The translations under genes were made by a program, and so were the position numbers. A stretch of DNA of 64,000 nt. Origin: Bacillus suaedaesalsae (GTDB lineage: Bacteria > Bacillota > Bacilli > Bacillales > SA4). This document shows, in pieces, positions 18,137 to 27,801 of this stretch. The notes under the pieces were generated by a model that was given only the letters and a program-made list of their open reading frames with translations, made no database searches and was not told the origin of the DNA. Position 1 is the first letter of the stretch; each line of letters opens with the position of its first letter. The stretch is from positions 207,418 to 271,417 of the forward strand of contig NZ_JAFELM010000016.1 of assembly GCF_016890225.1 (NCBI RefSeq), written 5' to 3'.

Positions 18137-18310
18137 TATTGTGTCAGAATAGGTGTTCGCTACAACATATATCGCGTTATTTTTACAATATTCACAGGTT
18201 GTTGATAACTTTTCTTCCTCTGATAATGTATTAATTTCAGGTGCTATTTCGTGCTCATCTACCATTATATCAATGGCTAAATCGATATGTTCCTTGCAAA
18301 CCTTTATCAC
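18128..18310 (-). CDS. CxxH/CxxC small protein
   Basis: This is a 60-residue protein with a CKEH motif near the N-terminus and CEYC near residue 40, giving a likely metal-binding CxxH...CxxC arrangement. It matches the short Bacillus family annotated as CxxH/CxxC protein (TIGR04129 type). I chose the GTG start at 18310, because GGAGG lies seven bases ahead. The in-frame ATG at 18316 almost touches the site. It sits between rlmH and htrC, as in related genomes. The function is not known. Confidence 0.8.
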   Translation of the reverse strand: MIKVCKEHIDLAIDIMVDEHEIAPEINTLSEEEKLSTTCEYCKNNAIYVVANTYSDTICG

Positions 18311-18381
18311 TTTCATTCCTCCAAATTTGTCGTTTTTTCTTATTATACCTTATCCACACCATTATATTTTTGTGAATATAA

Positions 18382-18407
18382 AGAACAGGCATTTTTTTGC
18401 CTGTTCT
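18382..18407 (-). terminator. Terminator of the wal operon / htrC
   Basis: A 9-bp stem (18382-18390 with 18399-18407) is followed by T-rich sequence on the - strand. The htrC stop codon overlaps the hairpin. Confidence 0.8.
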
Positions 18408-19623
18408 AATAAGAATCTTCGACTAATTTCATCGTTACTTTTTCTTTATTTCCTTGACGGTAAAACGTGACTTCCATCGTATCGCCAATTCTCTTTTGAT
18501 TATAGAGATGTTTTCTTAAGTCTAATGCGTCTTTAATTTCAACTCCATCTAGTGCAACAATTACATCATATTGGTTTAATCCTGCCACTGCTGCTGGGGA
18601 TAGTGGTGAGACTTCATCAATATATACCCCCGCTTTAACATCCTTCGGCAACTTTAACGTTTGATACCAATGATAACTGGATATATCAGCTAGGTTTTTT
18701 AGTCCGATCCCCATATAAGGACGCTTCACTTCGCCGTATCGCTCTAGATCTTCAATAATTGGAAGGGCAATTGACGTCGGGATCGATAATCCGATACCCT
18801 CAACTGCTTCTTGAGCAATCTTCATCGAATTGATACCAATTACTTGTCCTTGTATATTAACGAGCGCTCCGCCACTGTTTCCTGGATTTATCGCCGCATC
18901 TGTTTGTAACACTTCAGATTGCCAATCCACATACCCATCCCCATCAAAGTCTTGAGGAATGGTGCGTTCTGTCCCCGAAATAATCCCTTGTGTGACAGAA
19001 CCTGAAAATTGTAATCCTAATGGGTTTCCAATAGCTATTACAGGCTCTCCTGCTCTTACATTTTCAGAGTTACCAAACTCTGCAACAACGTTTATCTCTT
19101 TAGCATCAACTGCTAGGACACCAAGGTCTGTAAAAACATCGCTACCTAAAATTTCTGCAGGAATACGTGTACCATCCTTTAAGCTAATCTCAACAGAGGT
19201 TGCACCTTCTATAACATGATGATTTGTAACAATAAATGCTTTACCGCCCTCTTTTTTATATATAACTCCTGAACCTGTACCCGCTTCCTGTCCTTCTTCC
19301 TCTAACTCATCCCAAAATCCTGAGGTTTGAATATTAATTACACCCACTACTGCTTCTGATACAATATCTACTGCTTTTGTAACTTGTGATGTTACATCTA
19401 CATTTACCGTTTGACCAGGAATGGCATCACTTGTATCATTCGTAGGACCGCTTATTTCAGGGGCAGCATATTGAGGCACATTCGCACGATCAAATGCCGG
19501 TACTGCAAAAATAATCAATAATGCACCTAACACGGCTCCTACTAATCCTGCTATAAAGAAACCGTTACGATTTCCTTTTTGTTTTCTTCGAATATGGTCA
19601 TAATCTTGATCATAATATCCCAC
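18406..19623 (-). CDS. htrC: HtrA-type membrane serine protease
   Basis: This 405-residue protease/chaperone acts outside the membrane on misfolded or regulatory proteins. A cytoplasmic tail rich in D, Y and R is followed by one membrane helix (about 21-45). A trypsin-like domain then shows the catalytic triad His136 (TNHHV), Asp166 (TDLGVLAVD) and Ser250 (NPGNSGGAL). A single PDZ domain (about 300-390) starts near RPYMGIGL. It is the last gene of the walRKHIJ cluster, in the position of Bacillus yyxA/htrC. A terminator-like hairpin separates it from walJ, so it may also have its own promoter. Confidence 0.94.
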   Translation of the reverse strand: MGYYDQDYDHIRRKQKGNRNGFFIAGLVGAVLGALLIIFAVPAFDRANVPQYAAPEISGPTNDTSDAIPGQTVNVDVTSQVTKAVDIVSEAVVGVINIQTSGFWDELEEEGQEAGTGSGVIYKKEGGKAFIVTNHHVIEGATSVEISLKDGTRIPAEILGSDVFTDLGVLAVDAKEINVVAEFGNSENVRAGEPVIAIGNPLGLQFSGSVTQGIISGTERTIPQDFDGDGYVDWQSEVLQTDAAINPGNSGGALVNIQGQVIGINSMKIAQEAVEGIGLSIPTSIALPIIEDLERYGEVKRPYMGIGLKNLADISSYHWYQTLKLPKDVKAGVYIDEVSPLSPAAVAGLNQYDVIVALDGVEIKDALDLRKHLYNQKRIGDTMEVTFYRQGNKEKVTMKLVEDSY

Positions 19624-19731
19624 TTACTATTCACCCATCCTCTCATATGTAAAATTAGCTTGTCAGGACGAATACATATACCTACCTATATTTTGTTTAT
19701 CTTTGCAGAATATACTCCTTACCCAATAAAA

Positions 19732-19760
19732 AAGGCTAGCAACTTTTAGTTGCTAACCTT
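19732..19760 (-). terminator. Terminator after walJ
   Basis: A stem of about 11 bp with one mismatch (19732-19743 with 19750-19760) is followed by a T run on the - strand, between walJ and htrC. Confidence 0.85.
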
Positions 19761-19772
19761 ACTTCACTATAT

Positions 19773-20567
19773 TTAAACGGCCGTAATTGCTGTAGCATTT
19801 TTAGGATCTGTATCAAAAAGCTTAAAGCGATTTCCTACTTCAATATCTTTTGATTCTAAAGTTTGCTGGACAGACATTTTCGCTAAATCTTTCATGTTAT
19901 TGTCTTGACTTAGATGGGCAAGGTATACACTTTTTGTTCTATCTCCTATTACATCTGCTAATGCTAATGCTGCATCTTCATTCGAAACGTGGCCTACATC
20001 ACTTAATATACGTCTCTTGATATTCCACGGATATCGCCCCATGCGGAGCATTTCTACATCGTGATTACTTTCGAATACATACACATCCGCATTACGGATA
20101 ATTCCCTTCATTCGATCACTTACATACCCTGTATCGGTGATTGTAACAAGCTTCTTTCCTTCGTGGTGGAATACATAAAACATCGGTTCTGCCGCATCAT
20201 GCGAAACCCCAAATGATTCAACCTCAATATCCATAAATGAGAGAACTTGTCCTATTTCAAATGTAAACCGTTGGTCTGAAGGAATTTCCCCGATGAGATG
20301 TTCCATTGCTTTCCACGTTTTACTGTTGGCGTATATAGGAATATTATATTTACGTGAAAGAATTCCGACTCCCTTAATATGGTCACTATGTTCATGAGTT
20401 ACTAATATTCCAGAAAGCTCTTTCGGATTTACCTTCACTTGATTGAAAAGTTGTTCCATTTGCTTCCCGCTATGACCAGCATCTACAAGAAGCTTCATCT
20501 TATCGGTTCCAACATATATTGCATTTCCTGTACTGCCGCTAGACAGCACGCTAAAATGAAAACTCAT
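19773..20567 (-). CDS. walJ: Metallo-beta-lactamase-fold hydrolase WalJ (YycJ)
   Basis: This 264-residue cytoplasmic hydrolase has the metal-binding motif HEHSDH (His58, His60, Asp62, His63), further ligands near SHDAAEP and TDTGYVSD, and a C-terminal [10 protein letters not shown]. Relatives in the WalRK cluster have been linked to DNA damage repair and coordination of wall synthesis with division. It overlaps walI by 4 bp, indicating translational coupling. Confidence 0.93.
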   Translation of the reverse strand: MSFHFSVLSSGSTGNAIYVGTDKMKLLVDAGHSGKQMEQLFNQVKVNPKELSGILVTHEHSDHIKGVGILSRKYNIPIYANSKTWKAMEHLIGEIPSDQRFTFEIGQVLSFMDIEVESFGVSHDAAEPMFYVFHHEGKKLVTITDTGYVSDRMKGIIRNADVYVFESNHDVEMLRMGRYPWNIKRRILSDVGHVSNEDAALALADVIGDRTKSVYLAHLSQDNNMKDLAKMSVQQTLESKDIEVGNRFKLFDTDPKNATAITAV

Positions 20568-21358
20568 GACTCATCTCTCCATTGTGCTGCATCTCGTATA
20601 ATGTGTCCTTCTAGTGCATTTACGAAATAGCTCTCTTTGTTGTCAATTATAAAATGCCAAGTAGGTACAAACACTTGTGAATCTTTAACTAGGGTGTAAT
20701 AACCCAAATCTACATCGGTTACAACACTACCAGGCTTTAACTCGTTTCGTTCATACATATTTTCAATGGCTTTTAACGCTGTAAAGCTTTCCGTTTTATC
20801 ACCATCAACGTTCATTTCTTCTATTTCCTCTAAATACGTTTGATAGTATTCAACCATTTCATCTTTGTCGTTTAGTTGAATGTGAAGGACTGCATTTTCA
20901 TTATAAAAGATGGTTTTTCCATTAAATACTTGGAAAAATAACAATTCGTGTTTTTCCTCTTCTAATCCCCAAAAGACATATGAACTACCTTCTATCACAT
21001 TTTGCTTTACAAAATCCTCAAGCCATTTCCTTGAATCTTCCTTAATAGGAATTGGTGTCGTAAATTTAGAATAAATTTGTGACTTATTTAAAATTTGCGC
21101 TTGCTGACCTTTTAAAGGTAGCAAATCCTCTGCGTCGAATTGTCGACTCGTTCCACTGATATATGTTTCATTCATTGGACCTTTTGGAAGACTAATTTCA
21201 ATTGAAATATCATTATCTTCTAGTTGTTCTTCCAATGTCTTTTCTGCTAGTAATCCTAATTGATTACTGTTTCTTTTCTCTACAAATTGAAATAATAAGA
21301 ACACATCTAAAATAAGAAAGACTATAATAAAGATTGTTTTAGTTTTTCTCCAATCCAA
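20564..21358 (-). CDS. walI: WalRK regulator WalI (YycI)
   Basis: This 264-residue protein has one N-terminal membrane helix (about 7-25) and a large extracellular domain. In Bacillus WalI and WalH form a membrane complex with the WalK kinase and restrain it. WalI overlaps walH by about 20 bp and walJ by 4 bp. The extracellular fold is poorly conserved in sequence, so the call rests on position, size and topology together. Confidence 0.92.
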   Translation of the reverse strand: MDWRKTKTIFIIVFLILDVFLLFQFVEKRNSNQLGLLAEKTLEEQLEDNDISIEISLPKGPMNETYISGTSRQFDAEDLLPLKGQQAQILNKSQIYSKFTTPIPIKEDSRKWLEDFVKQNVIEGSSYVFWGLEEEKHELLFFQVFNGKTIFYNENAVLHIQLNDKDEMVEYYQTYLEEIEEMNVDGDKTESFTALKAIENMYERNELKPGSVVTDVDLGYYTLVKDSQVFVPTWHFIIDNKESYFVNALEGHIIRDAAQWRDES

Positions 21359-22676
21359 TAATGGTCCCTCCTATTCCTTTTGTATCCGTATCATCAAACA
21401 CAACCTTTTTCCAGTCGCCATTTTCAAAAATACACCAAATAGGCTCTACCGTCACTTTTGTATCATCTTTTGTCATCTGATACGCAACTGTAATGTTCTT
21501 TACCTTTTGGATATTTACATAAGGTGATGATTTAATTATATCAATAACACGTTGTCCTGGTGGCAGGGTAATCTTGGTTGTTTCACTATCAATTGGTAAA
21601 TGGAGTTTAAAGAGCGGTCTTTGATAGATATCAAACAAACCTGTACCGTCCCATTCTAAATAAACGCTTGTAAGCTTTGAATGATGAAACACTGGTACTC
21701 CGTTTATATGGAGGCGGAACAAGGTGGATCGTTTATTTGGGTCCCAGTTTGTAAATTGGTACTTATCTGTCCAACCACTATGATCATTAACAAAATCTAT
21801 ACTTTTTTGTATATAATCACCAGACGACTTTATACCTTCGTCTGATTCAGAAGTAGGATTGATATAACGCAAAAGGCCATCTTTAATGAGCAGGGCACGT
21901 GATCCATCTGAATATGTCTCTTCATTTACTGTCTCGATATCCCTTTTTACATTACTTGGATTTGTAAACAAAGCATCTTTAAAATCCTCTGTAGAAAGTG
22001 ACTTTGAATAATATGTTAATTGATTTACCTGTACACTGTTTTCTTGTATAAATAAGGTGTTAAATGGGTCGATTTTAAAAGAAATATACTTTGGATAACT
22101 GATGGCTCGGTTATAAATTTCTGTTTTAAAGCCTGTTTGTGAGAAATTATTTAAAGAAGCTTGGTAAATATATTGATCTTCATATGATACAAAATAAGCA
22201 ATTGGTAGTTCATCTTTACCTTCATTTAATGGAATAATAATTCTATCAAATGATATATTACGAATCTCTTTATCTTCAATTTTTATAATTTCCCTAAAAG
22301 TCTCAATGGGTATTTCAGTCGGAAAAATAACCTCAATTCCTTCCTGACCATGGACAAAGTCAAGGTATTGGTCTCTCTCTCTGGCTGAGATATCGACAAA
22401 TTCATCGAAGCTCCACTGTCTAAGCTTACTTTGAATTCGGCGTATTTCACTTCCCTCCATTGTTCCATACGTATGATGATCCTTATGAAATAAAATTTGT
22501 TGTGGAAGGATTAAACTTATTGGCTCTTTCTCAAATCCAATATTTACATCTCGAATATAATCTGGACGTTTTATTTCAGCTAACTGAGGTTGATAAGTCC
22601 ATAAGCTCCATGTTAATACTAAACTAAGGATTACTAACAGCGTTAGAAGAATTGACTTTATATTTTCAAAGTTCAT
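21339..22676 (-). CDS. walH: WalRK regulator WalH (YycH)
   Basis: This 445-residue protein has one membrane helix near the N-terminus (about 8-28) and a long extracellular portion. It acts with WalI to modulate WalK. The ATG at 22676 overlaps the walK stop as ATGA, which favours it over the TTG two codons upstream. Its position between walK and walI is diagnostic. Confidence 0.93.
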   Translation of the reverse strand: MNFENIKSILLTLLVILSLVLTWSLWTYQPQLAEIKRPDYIRDVNIGFEKEPISLILPQQILFHKDHHTYGTMEGSEIRRIQSKLRQWSFDEFVDISARERDQYLDFVHGQEGIEVIFPTEIPIETFREIIKIEDKEIRNISFDRIIIPLNEGKDELPIAYFVSYEDQYIYQASLNNFSQTGFKTEIYNRAISYPKYISFKIDPFNTLFIQENSVQVNQLTYYSKSLSTEDFKDALFTNPSNVKRDIETVNEETYSDGSRALLIKDGLLRYINPTSESDEGIKSSGDYIQKSIDFVNDHSGWTDKYQFTNWDPNKRSTLFRLHINGVPVFHHSKLTSVYLEWDGTGLFDIYQRPLFKLHLPIDSETTKITLPPGQRVIDIIKSSPYVNIQKVKNITVAYQMTKDDTKVTVEPIWCIFENGDWKKVVFDDTDTKGIGGTIIGLEKN

Positions 22677-24496
22677 TCCCAATCATCCTCTAATTCTTTT
22701 TCTAGTGGAAGAGTAAAGTAGATTGTCGTACCGATTCCATCTTCACTCTTAGCCCAAATATCTCCACCATGAGCAACTACCATTTCTTTTGCAATCGCTA
22801 AGCCTAAGCCTGTCCCGCCGAGTTTCCTTGTTCTTGCCTTATCTACACGGTAAAAACGATCAAATATGTTAGTAAGGTTTTCCTTTGGAATCCCTACTCC
22901 TTGGTCTGATACAGAAATCTCGAGCTTTCCTTCTTTATCTGCTAACCTGAATTGGATTTTACCACCTTCAGGAGAATATTTCAGAGCATTTGAAATAATA
23001 TTATCGAGTACTTGTGTAATTTTGTCCTCATCTATTTCAACAAAAAGTTTTTTTTCTGGTAAGTGACGTTCAAATATAATCGTTTCGTGCTTTGTTAACT
23101 CAAAACGATCAATGATTCGGTTAAAATAATGAGGGAAATTTACATATTCTTTAAAAAATTTGTAATCTGTACTATCTAGCTTAGAAAGTTGTAGTAAATC
23201 GTTTACTAGACGGATCATTCGTTCAGTTTCAGTTTGAGTAACATCTAAGAACTTTGGCGCAAGCTCTTCATCCTTCCATGCCCCTTCAGCTAGTGCCTCT
23301 AGATAACTTCTCATGGTTGTAAGAGGTGTACGCAGTTCATGAGAAACATTAGCGACAAACTCCCGCCTTTCTTGTTCGATCTTTTCTTGTTCAGTAATAT
23401 CATATAAAACTGCAATTAACCCATTTATTAACCCAGTATCCTTCTGAATTGCAGAAAAACTAACTTTTATAATATAAGGCTTTGTACTTGTACTAAAGTC
23501 CAAAATAAGAGAATCTGTCTCATTTAATAGATCTTCAAGTGCATATTCATCTTCAATTCCTAGAACTTCAAGGATCGATTCAGACAAGACGGTTTCACGT
23601 GGAACATTCAACATTTCACACGCAGGGTCATTAACAAGAATGATCCTCCCTTTGCGATCTGTTGCAATCACACCATCTGTCATATGAGTTAAAACAGAAC
23701 TTAATTTTCTTTTCTCACCTTCAGTAGTTGCATGAGCTTCTTGAAGTTTTTTTGTTAGATTGTTAAAGGTCAGTGCTAATTGCCCAATTTCATCATGACC
23801 ATAAACCTTTACCTTACGAGAGAAATTTCCTTTGGCCATTTCTAATGCTTGTTTGCGCATATCAGACATCGGTCTTGTTATGGTCTGCGCTAAGAATATA
23901 CCTAATACAGCCGTTATGGCTAGTGCAATAACTGTTCCAGTAACAAAAATCTGATTAATTTGCTTCATCTGGTCATAGACTTCTTCCATTGATGATTGTA
24001 AGTCTATTACCCCTAATACATTATCGTTATTTTTAATCGGAACAGTTAATACGAGCATTCGACCAATTTGGTTATCCAGCATAATCTTATCTGCAGCTCT
24101 TGAACCCGCTACTAACGCTTGTTTTACTGGTATATCAGTAATTCTTTTGCCTACAAGCTGCTGATTTTCTAAGTCTGACGTAGCTATAACACGACTATTA
24201 CTGTCAATGACCTTAACTGTTGTTAACTCCTCTGAAAAGAAATCGTTGAGGATTGAATTCACTTCCTCTGCCAATTTCGGCATACTTTCATCTCGTTCAA
24301 TTAACATTTCTTGACCAATGTTATATGCAATTAAGTCAACTCGTTCATTTATCGAATCAGAAAAGTTCGTCACAAGCTGTTCTTCAAGTTGACGTACAAA
24401 GTATACTCCGATAATTTGCATCGCAATTAAAATTAGAAGAACATATATGAGAACAAACTTAAAATGGATCGATTTAAAAAAACCGACTTTCTTCAT
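22673..24496 (-). CDS. walK: Essential cell-wall sensor histidine kinase WalK
   Basis: WalK senses cell-wall state and phosphorylates WalR. The 607 residues run: membrane helix 13-33, extracellular Cache/PAS domain about 35-180, second helix about 182-203, HAMP 204-256, intracellular PAS about 262-370, HisKA with phospho-acceptor His386 in VSHELRTPL, and HATPase with the DQGVGIPKENL and GLGLAIAKE boxes. His271 and Asp274 in the PAS domain match the zinc ligands reported for Staphylococcus aureus WalK, but a Tyr (365) lies where its third ligand His is expected. The gene body also contains a near-consensus parS at 23591-23606. Confidence 0.97.
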   Translation of the reverse strand: MKKVGFFKSIHFKFVLIYVLLILIAMQIIGVYFVRQLEEQLVTNFSDSINERVDLIAYNIGQEMLIERDESMPKLAEEVNSILNDFFSEELTTVKVIDSNSRVIATSDLENQQLVGKRITDIPVKQALVAGSRAADKIMLDNQIGRMLVLTVPIKNNDNVLGVIDLQSSMEEVYDQMKQINQIFVTGTVIALAITAVLGIFLAQTITRPMSDMRKQALEMAKGNFSRKVKVYGHDEIGQLALTFNNLTKKLQEAHATTEGEKRKLSSVLTHMTDGVIATDRKGRIILVNDPACEMLNVPRETVLSESILEVLGIEDEYALEDLLNETDSLILDFSTSTKPYIIKVSFSAIQKDTGLINGLIAVLYDITEQEKIEQERREFVANVSHELRTPLTTMRSYLEALAEGAWKDEELAPKFLDVTQTETERMIRLVNDLLQLSKLDSTDYKFFKEYVNFPHYFNRIIDRFELTKHETIIFERHLPEKKLFVEIDEDKITQVLDNIISNALKYSPEGGKIQFRLADKEGKLEISVSDQGVGIPKENLTNIFDRFYRVDKARTRKLGGTGLGLAIAKEMVVAHGGDIWAKSEDGIGTTIYFTLPLEKELEDDWE

Positions 24497-24502
24497 TATT
24501 GT

Positions 24503-25210
24503 TTACTCCTGCTCTGCATTTCTTAGGTAATACCCGACACCTCTGCGTGTAACAATCCATATAGGATGACTCGGACTATCCTCAATTTTTTCACGTAATC
24601 TACGGACGGTTACATCAACCGTTCGAACATCACCATAATAGTCGTAACCCCAAACAGTTTGCAGTAAATGCTCTCTCGTCATCACTTGTCCGATATGCTT
24701 CGCTAAGTAATGCAATAATTCAAACTCCCGGTGAGTTAATTCAATTTCCTCTCCTCGTTTTGTTACAGAATAAGCATCTGGATGAATGATAAGTGAGCCA
24801 ATTGAAATTTCATTTGTTTCAATAGCTGTTTCTGCAGAACTATTGGTATGATGCCTTCTCAAATTCGCCTTTACTCTAGCTAATAGCTCCCTAGAACTGA
24901 ACGGTTTCGTAACATAATCGTCTGCACCAAGTTCAAGGCCTAACACCTTATCGATTTCAGAATCCTTCGCTGTTAGCATAATAATGGGCATGTCATACTT
25001 TTTTCTAACTTCACGACATACCTCCATTCCATCTTTTAAAGGAAGCATAATATCTAACAGCAGAAGATCAGGTTGGATTTCCTCTACTTTTTGAATAGCA
25101 TCCAGGCCATCATATGCGCAGTAAACTTCATAGCCTTCTTTTTGTAAATTAAATTTCAAAATATCTGCAATTGGTTTTTCATCATCAACAACTAGTATTT
25201 TCTTTTCCAT
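24503..25210 (-). CDS. walR: Essential cell-wall response regulator WalR
   Basis: This 235-residue OmpR-family transcription factor controls autolysin and wall-metabolism genes. The receiver domain has the acidic pair Asp9-Asp10, phospho-acceptor Asp53 in LLLDIMLP and Lys in the TKPF motif. The C-terminal winged helix ends in [20 protein letters not shown]. The ATG at 25210 has AGGAG seven bases ahead and gives the usual length. The upstream in-frame GTG lacks a site. It is the first gene of walRKHIJ. Confidence 0.97.
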   Translation of the reverse strand: MEKKILVVDDEKPIADILKFNLQKEGYEVYCAYDGLDAIQKVEEIQPDLLLLDIMLPLKDGMEVCREVRKKYDMPIIMLTAKDSEIDKVLGLELGADDYVTKPFSSRELLARVKANLRRHHTNSSAETAIETNEISIGSLIIHPDAYSVTKRGEEIELTHREFELLHYLAKHIGQVMTREHLLQTVWGYDYYGDVRTVDVTVRRLREKIEDSPSHPIWIVTRRGVGYYLRNAEQE

Positions 25211-25383
25211 GGTCATGCTCCTCACATTTAATATAGAAAAGCTGTAGTTTCACCTTGTAGTCTACTATAACTTTACCATTTCCAACATATTAAATCATCT
25301 AATCTTAGTAGGGTGTTCTTACCATATTATTGAATATACGCTTTTTAAATTCCACTTTTATAATGCTTGCATTGAATTCTAAA

Positions 25384-25413
25384 AAATCCTCTAGCATGTA
25401 TACTAGAGGATTT
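25384..25413 (-). terminator. Terminator of the M23 peptidase gene
   Basis: An 11-bp perfect stem (25384-25394 with 25403-25413) is followed by a T run on the - strand. It separates the peptidase gene from the wal operon. Confidence 0.93.
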
Positions 25414-25419
25414 CATTCT

Positions 25420-26859
25420 TTATCTTAAATAGTTTCTAGGATTCACAAGGTTTCCGTTATGATATACCTCAAAATGCAGATGTACTCCTGTAGAGCTACC
25501 TGTTCTCCCCATAATACCAATACTTTGACCTTTCGTTACCGTTTGACCAACACTTACACTCATGGAAGCTAAGTGAGAATAGGTTGTCTTAAGTCCATTA
25601 TTGTGATTAATAACGATGCGGTTACCATAACCACCATCATAACTAGCTGATACTACTGTACCGTTATCAGCTGCTAATATACTTCGATTGCTCGGTCTAG
25701 CAATATCAATACCTTTATGCATTCTTCCCCAACGTTGACCCATTTCACTTGAAACATAACCACCAACTGCTGGCCATCCTAATACTCCGGAACCACGGGA
25801 TGGAATAACCTTTGTACCTTTTTCAACAATTTCATTTACAGGTTGTTTTACAACCTCTGAAGATACAATCTCTTGATTCGAAACTTGACCATTAACCTTA
25901 GTAATTAAGGAGTTTACTAGTTTCTCACCATTTTCCCCTTTTTGCTTTATCTTCTTATCGCCTTTATTCATCTCTTTATTTTCTACAATTTCACGTGAGA
26001 AAGTAATGCTTTCGCGTTTATATACTTCCTCTTGAATTGCTACATGTAAGTAAGACGTAAGTGCAGTAACATTTAGTTCATCACCAGGCTTGATTGTTGA
26101 CTCATCTGTCATTCCTGGATTTATTGATAGAAGGTCTTGTAAAGCTAAACCATGCTTTTCTGCAATACTTCCTAGTACATCACCATTTTGTACCTGATAT
26201 TTTTTTTCTTCTAATGTACCTTTAGATAAGTATGTAACTGCATCTTCCACAGTAAACAGTCTATCTGGAGTAACATGTTCTTTATTTATTGAAACTTTTT
26301 CAGTAAATGTAACGTCTAATATACGAGATTGACCTTCTTCAAGTGGTGGAAGTGTCGCTTCAGGATCTCTTTGTTCTATTTCAGTAAGGACTTCCTCTGA
26401 AACATATTTCAGTTTCATTTGTCTTAGTACGTCTTCTGCTTTTTCCTTTTTGTCAACATATGCTATTGCTTCATCATTTATGATAATTGAATAAGCTTCT
26501 GCAACTATTTCTAGATTTTCAGAGAGTTTGTTTAGAACCTCTTTGTTATCTACAACAGGTCTGAATACTTTTTCTGAAATGTACACGACATTATCATCTA
26601 AACTAACAGTTATGTCTGGTTGTGCAGCCAGTAATTGATTTTGTCTTTTTTCTATGTAGTCTTCTACGACCTTCTTGCTATCAATGGTACCTAATCGTTC
26701 CCCGTTTACGTATACGTGGTATACCGTATTAATTCCGCTTTCTGCTGACACCGTACCAATTGCTAATGATGATACAACTGCTGCCCCGATAGCTGTTCTT
26801 TTCATAAACCTCATCACGTCTTCATAACGTGATCGTAACTTATTATTCCCATGAATCAC
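25420..26859 (-). CDS. Secreted LysM-G5-M23 cell-wall endopeptidase
   Basis: This 479-residue exported protein probably cuts peptidoglycan cross-links. It has a signal sequence or anchor (about 18-40), a LysM domain (220-264) that binds glycan, a G5 domain (about 275-348), and a C-terminal M23 metallopeptidase domain with His381, Asp385 (HKGID), His429 and the HLH motif at 460-462. The GTG start has AGGAGG seven bases ahead. Position directly upstream of walR is shared with several Bacillaceae, and control by WalR would make sense, but I found only an imperfect WalR-like repeat. Confidence 0.9.
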   Translation of the reverse strand: MIHGNNKLRSRYEDVMRFMKRTAIGAAVVSSLAIGTVSAESGINTVYHVYVNGERLGTIDSKKVVEDYIEKRQNQLLAAQPDITVSLDDNVVYISEKVFRPVVDNKEVLNKLSENLEIVAEAYSIIINDEAIAYVDKKEKAEDVLRQMKLKYVSEEVLTEIEQRDPEATLPPLEEGQSRILDVTFTEKVSINKEHVTPDRLFTVEDAVTYLSKGTLEEKKYQVQNGDVLGSIAEKHGLALQDLLSINPGMTDESTIKPGDELNVTALTSYLHVAIQEEVYKRESITFSREIVENKEMNKGDKKIKQKGENGEKLVNSLITKVNGQVSNQEIVSSEVVKQPVNEIVEKGTKVIPSRGSGVLGWPAVGGYVSSEMGQRWGRMHKGIDIARPSNRSILAADNGTVVSASYDGGYGNRIVINHNNGLKTTYSHLASMSVSVGQTVTKGQSIGIMGRTGSSTGVHLHFEVYHNGNLVNPRNYLR

Positions 26860-27116
26860 TGTTCTTCCTCCTAAACAAGGCTTCCTTTTATAGGGCCCTA
26901 CTGTATATAAGTGTAACAGTCTCTATTAGTACATATAGACTAGCAAACTATTATTACGACTCTATTGAAAAAGATTATATATTCTTTTCCCTTTATTACT
27001 TTATCATAAAGTGATAGATATTAGGAGAAAAAATAGAAATATGTAATACAACTGTATCATTACTGTTATATTATGGTAACCACTTTGCGGGTAGTAGTGC
27101 TTTTATCACACGAAAA

Positions 27117-27142
27117 AAGACATACCTTTTTAGGTATGTCTT
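27117..27142 (-). terminator. Terminator of the tRNA cluster
   Basis: A 10-bp perfect stem (27117-27126 with 27133-27142) is followed by T residues on the - strand, directly after tRNA-Phe. Confidence 0.92.
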
Positions 27143-27145
27143 GGA

Positions 27146-27218
27146 TGGCTCGGGACGGAATCGAACCGCCGACACAAGGATTTTCAGTCCTTTGCTCTAC
27201 CGACTGAGCTACCGAGCC
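27146..27218 (-). tRNA. tRNA-Phe (GAA)
   Basis: The cloverleaf is complete, with acceptor GGCTCGG/CCGAGCC and anticodon loop CTGAAAA giving GAA. CCA is not encoded. It is the last gene of a four-tRNA cluster. Confidence 0.97.
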
Positions 27219-27399
27219 ATATCATATATGTCCTTACCCATTATACTTGTACCTTTTATTTCTTACCGCATAGCATTCTCGAACTAGCTGTTGCGCTATA
27301 ATTGCAATTTGTAACATCCTTGTTACATAATTGAAAAATTAAAGTAGTAATAAGTTAATCTTTCGACAATAGTTATGTATGTCCATTTTCCTAAAATGG

Positions 27400-27472
27400 C
27401 GGTCCCGACGGGAATCGAACCCGCGATCTCCTGCGTGACAGGCAGGCATGTTAACCGCTACACCACGGGACC
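27400..27472 (-). tRNA. tRNA-Asp (GTC)
   Basis: The acceptor is GGTCCCG/CGGGACC and the anticodon loop CTGTCAC gives GTC. CCA is not encoded. Confidence 0.97.
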
Positions 27473-27559
27473 ATTATAATTAATTAAGCTATTACTATGC
27501 ATCATGTTCCATCGTAAAACTAACTGTCCCTTCCTCTGAAAGAATATTCAGTGATGTTA

Positions 27560-27621
27560 ATGCGTCGGGACAACTCGAAGCGTATCCATAGATGTGTTGC
27601 TCGTCCTACACCACGGGACCA
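27560..27621 (-). pseudogene. Degraded tRNA-Asp-like fragment
   Basis: The 16 bases at 27606-27621 are identical to the 5' end of the neighbouring tRNA-Asp (27458-27473). GTCGGGACAACTCGAAGCG nearby resembles its T-arm and acceptor 3' half. The anticodon region is missing, so it cannot be a working tRNA. Confidence 0.7.
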
Positions 27622-27638
27622 GGATATATATTAGGAAA

Positions 27639-27713
27639 TGGTGACCCATACGGGATTCGAACCCGTGTTACCGCCGTGAAAGGGCGGTGTCTTAACCGCT
27701 TGACCAATGGGCC
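27639..27713 (-). tRNA. tRNA-Glu (TTC)
   Basis: The acceptor is GGCCCAT/ATGGGTC and the anticodon loop CTTTCAC gives TTC. CCA is encoded. Confidence 0.97.
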
Positions 27714-27725
27714 ACTTAAATTAAG

Positions 27726-27801
27726 TGGTGAGCCATGAAGGACTCGAACCTTCGACCCTCTGATTAAAAGTCAGATGCTCTACCGACTGAGCTAATGGCT
27801 C
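27726..27801 (-). tRNA. tRNA-Lys (TTT)
   Basis: The acceptor is GAGCCAT/ATGGCTC and the anticodon loop CTTTTAA gives TTT. CCA is encoded. It lies 12 bp upstream of tRNA-Glu. Confidence 0.97.

Noticed and set aside
25975..26005. CACGTG with parS-like flanks in the M23 peptidase gene.
   Set aside because: The left and right flanks differ at several conserved positions of the parS consensus.
26905..26930. WalR-like repeat TGTATA-TGTAAC upstream of the M23 peptidase gene.
   Set aside because: The spacing is four rather than five bases and the first half-site departs from TGTWAH. Without binding data it is too weak to call.
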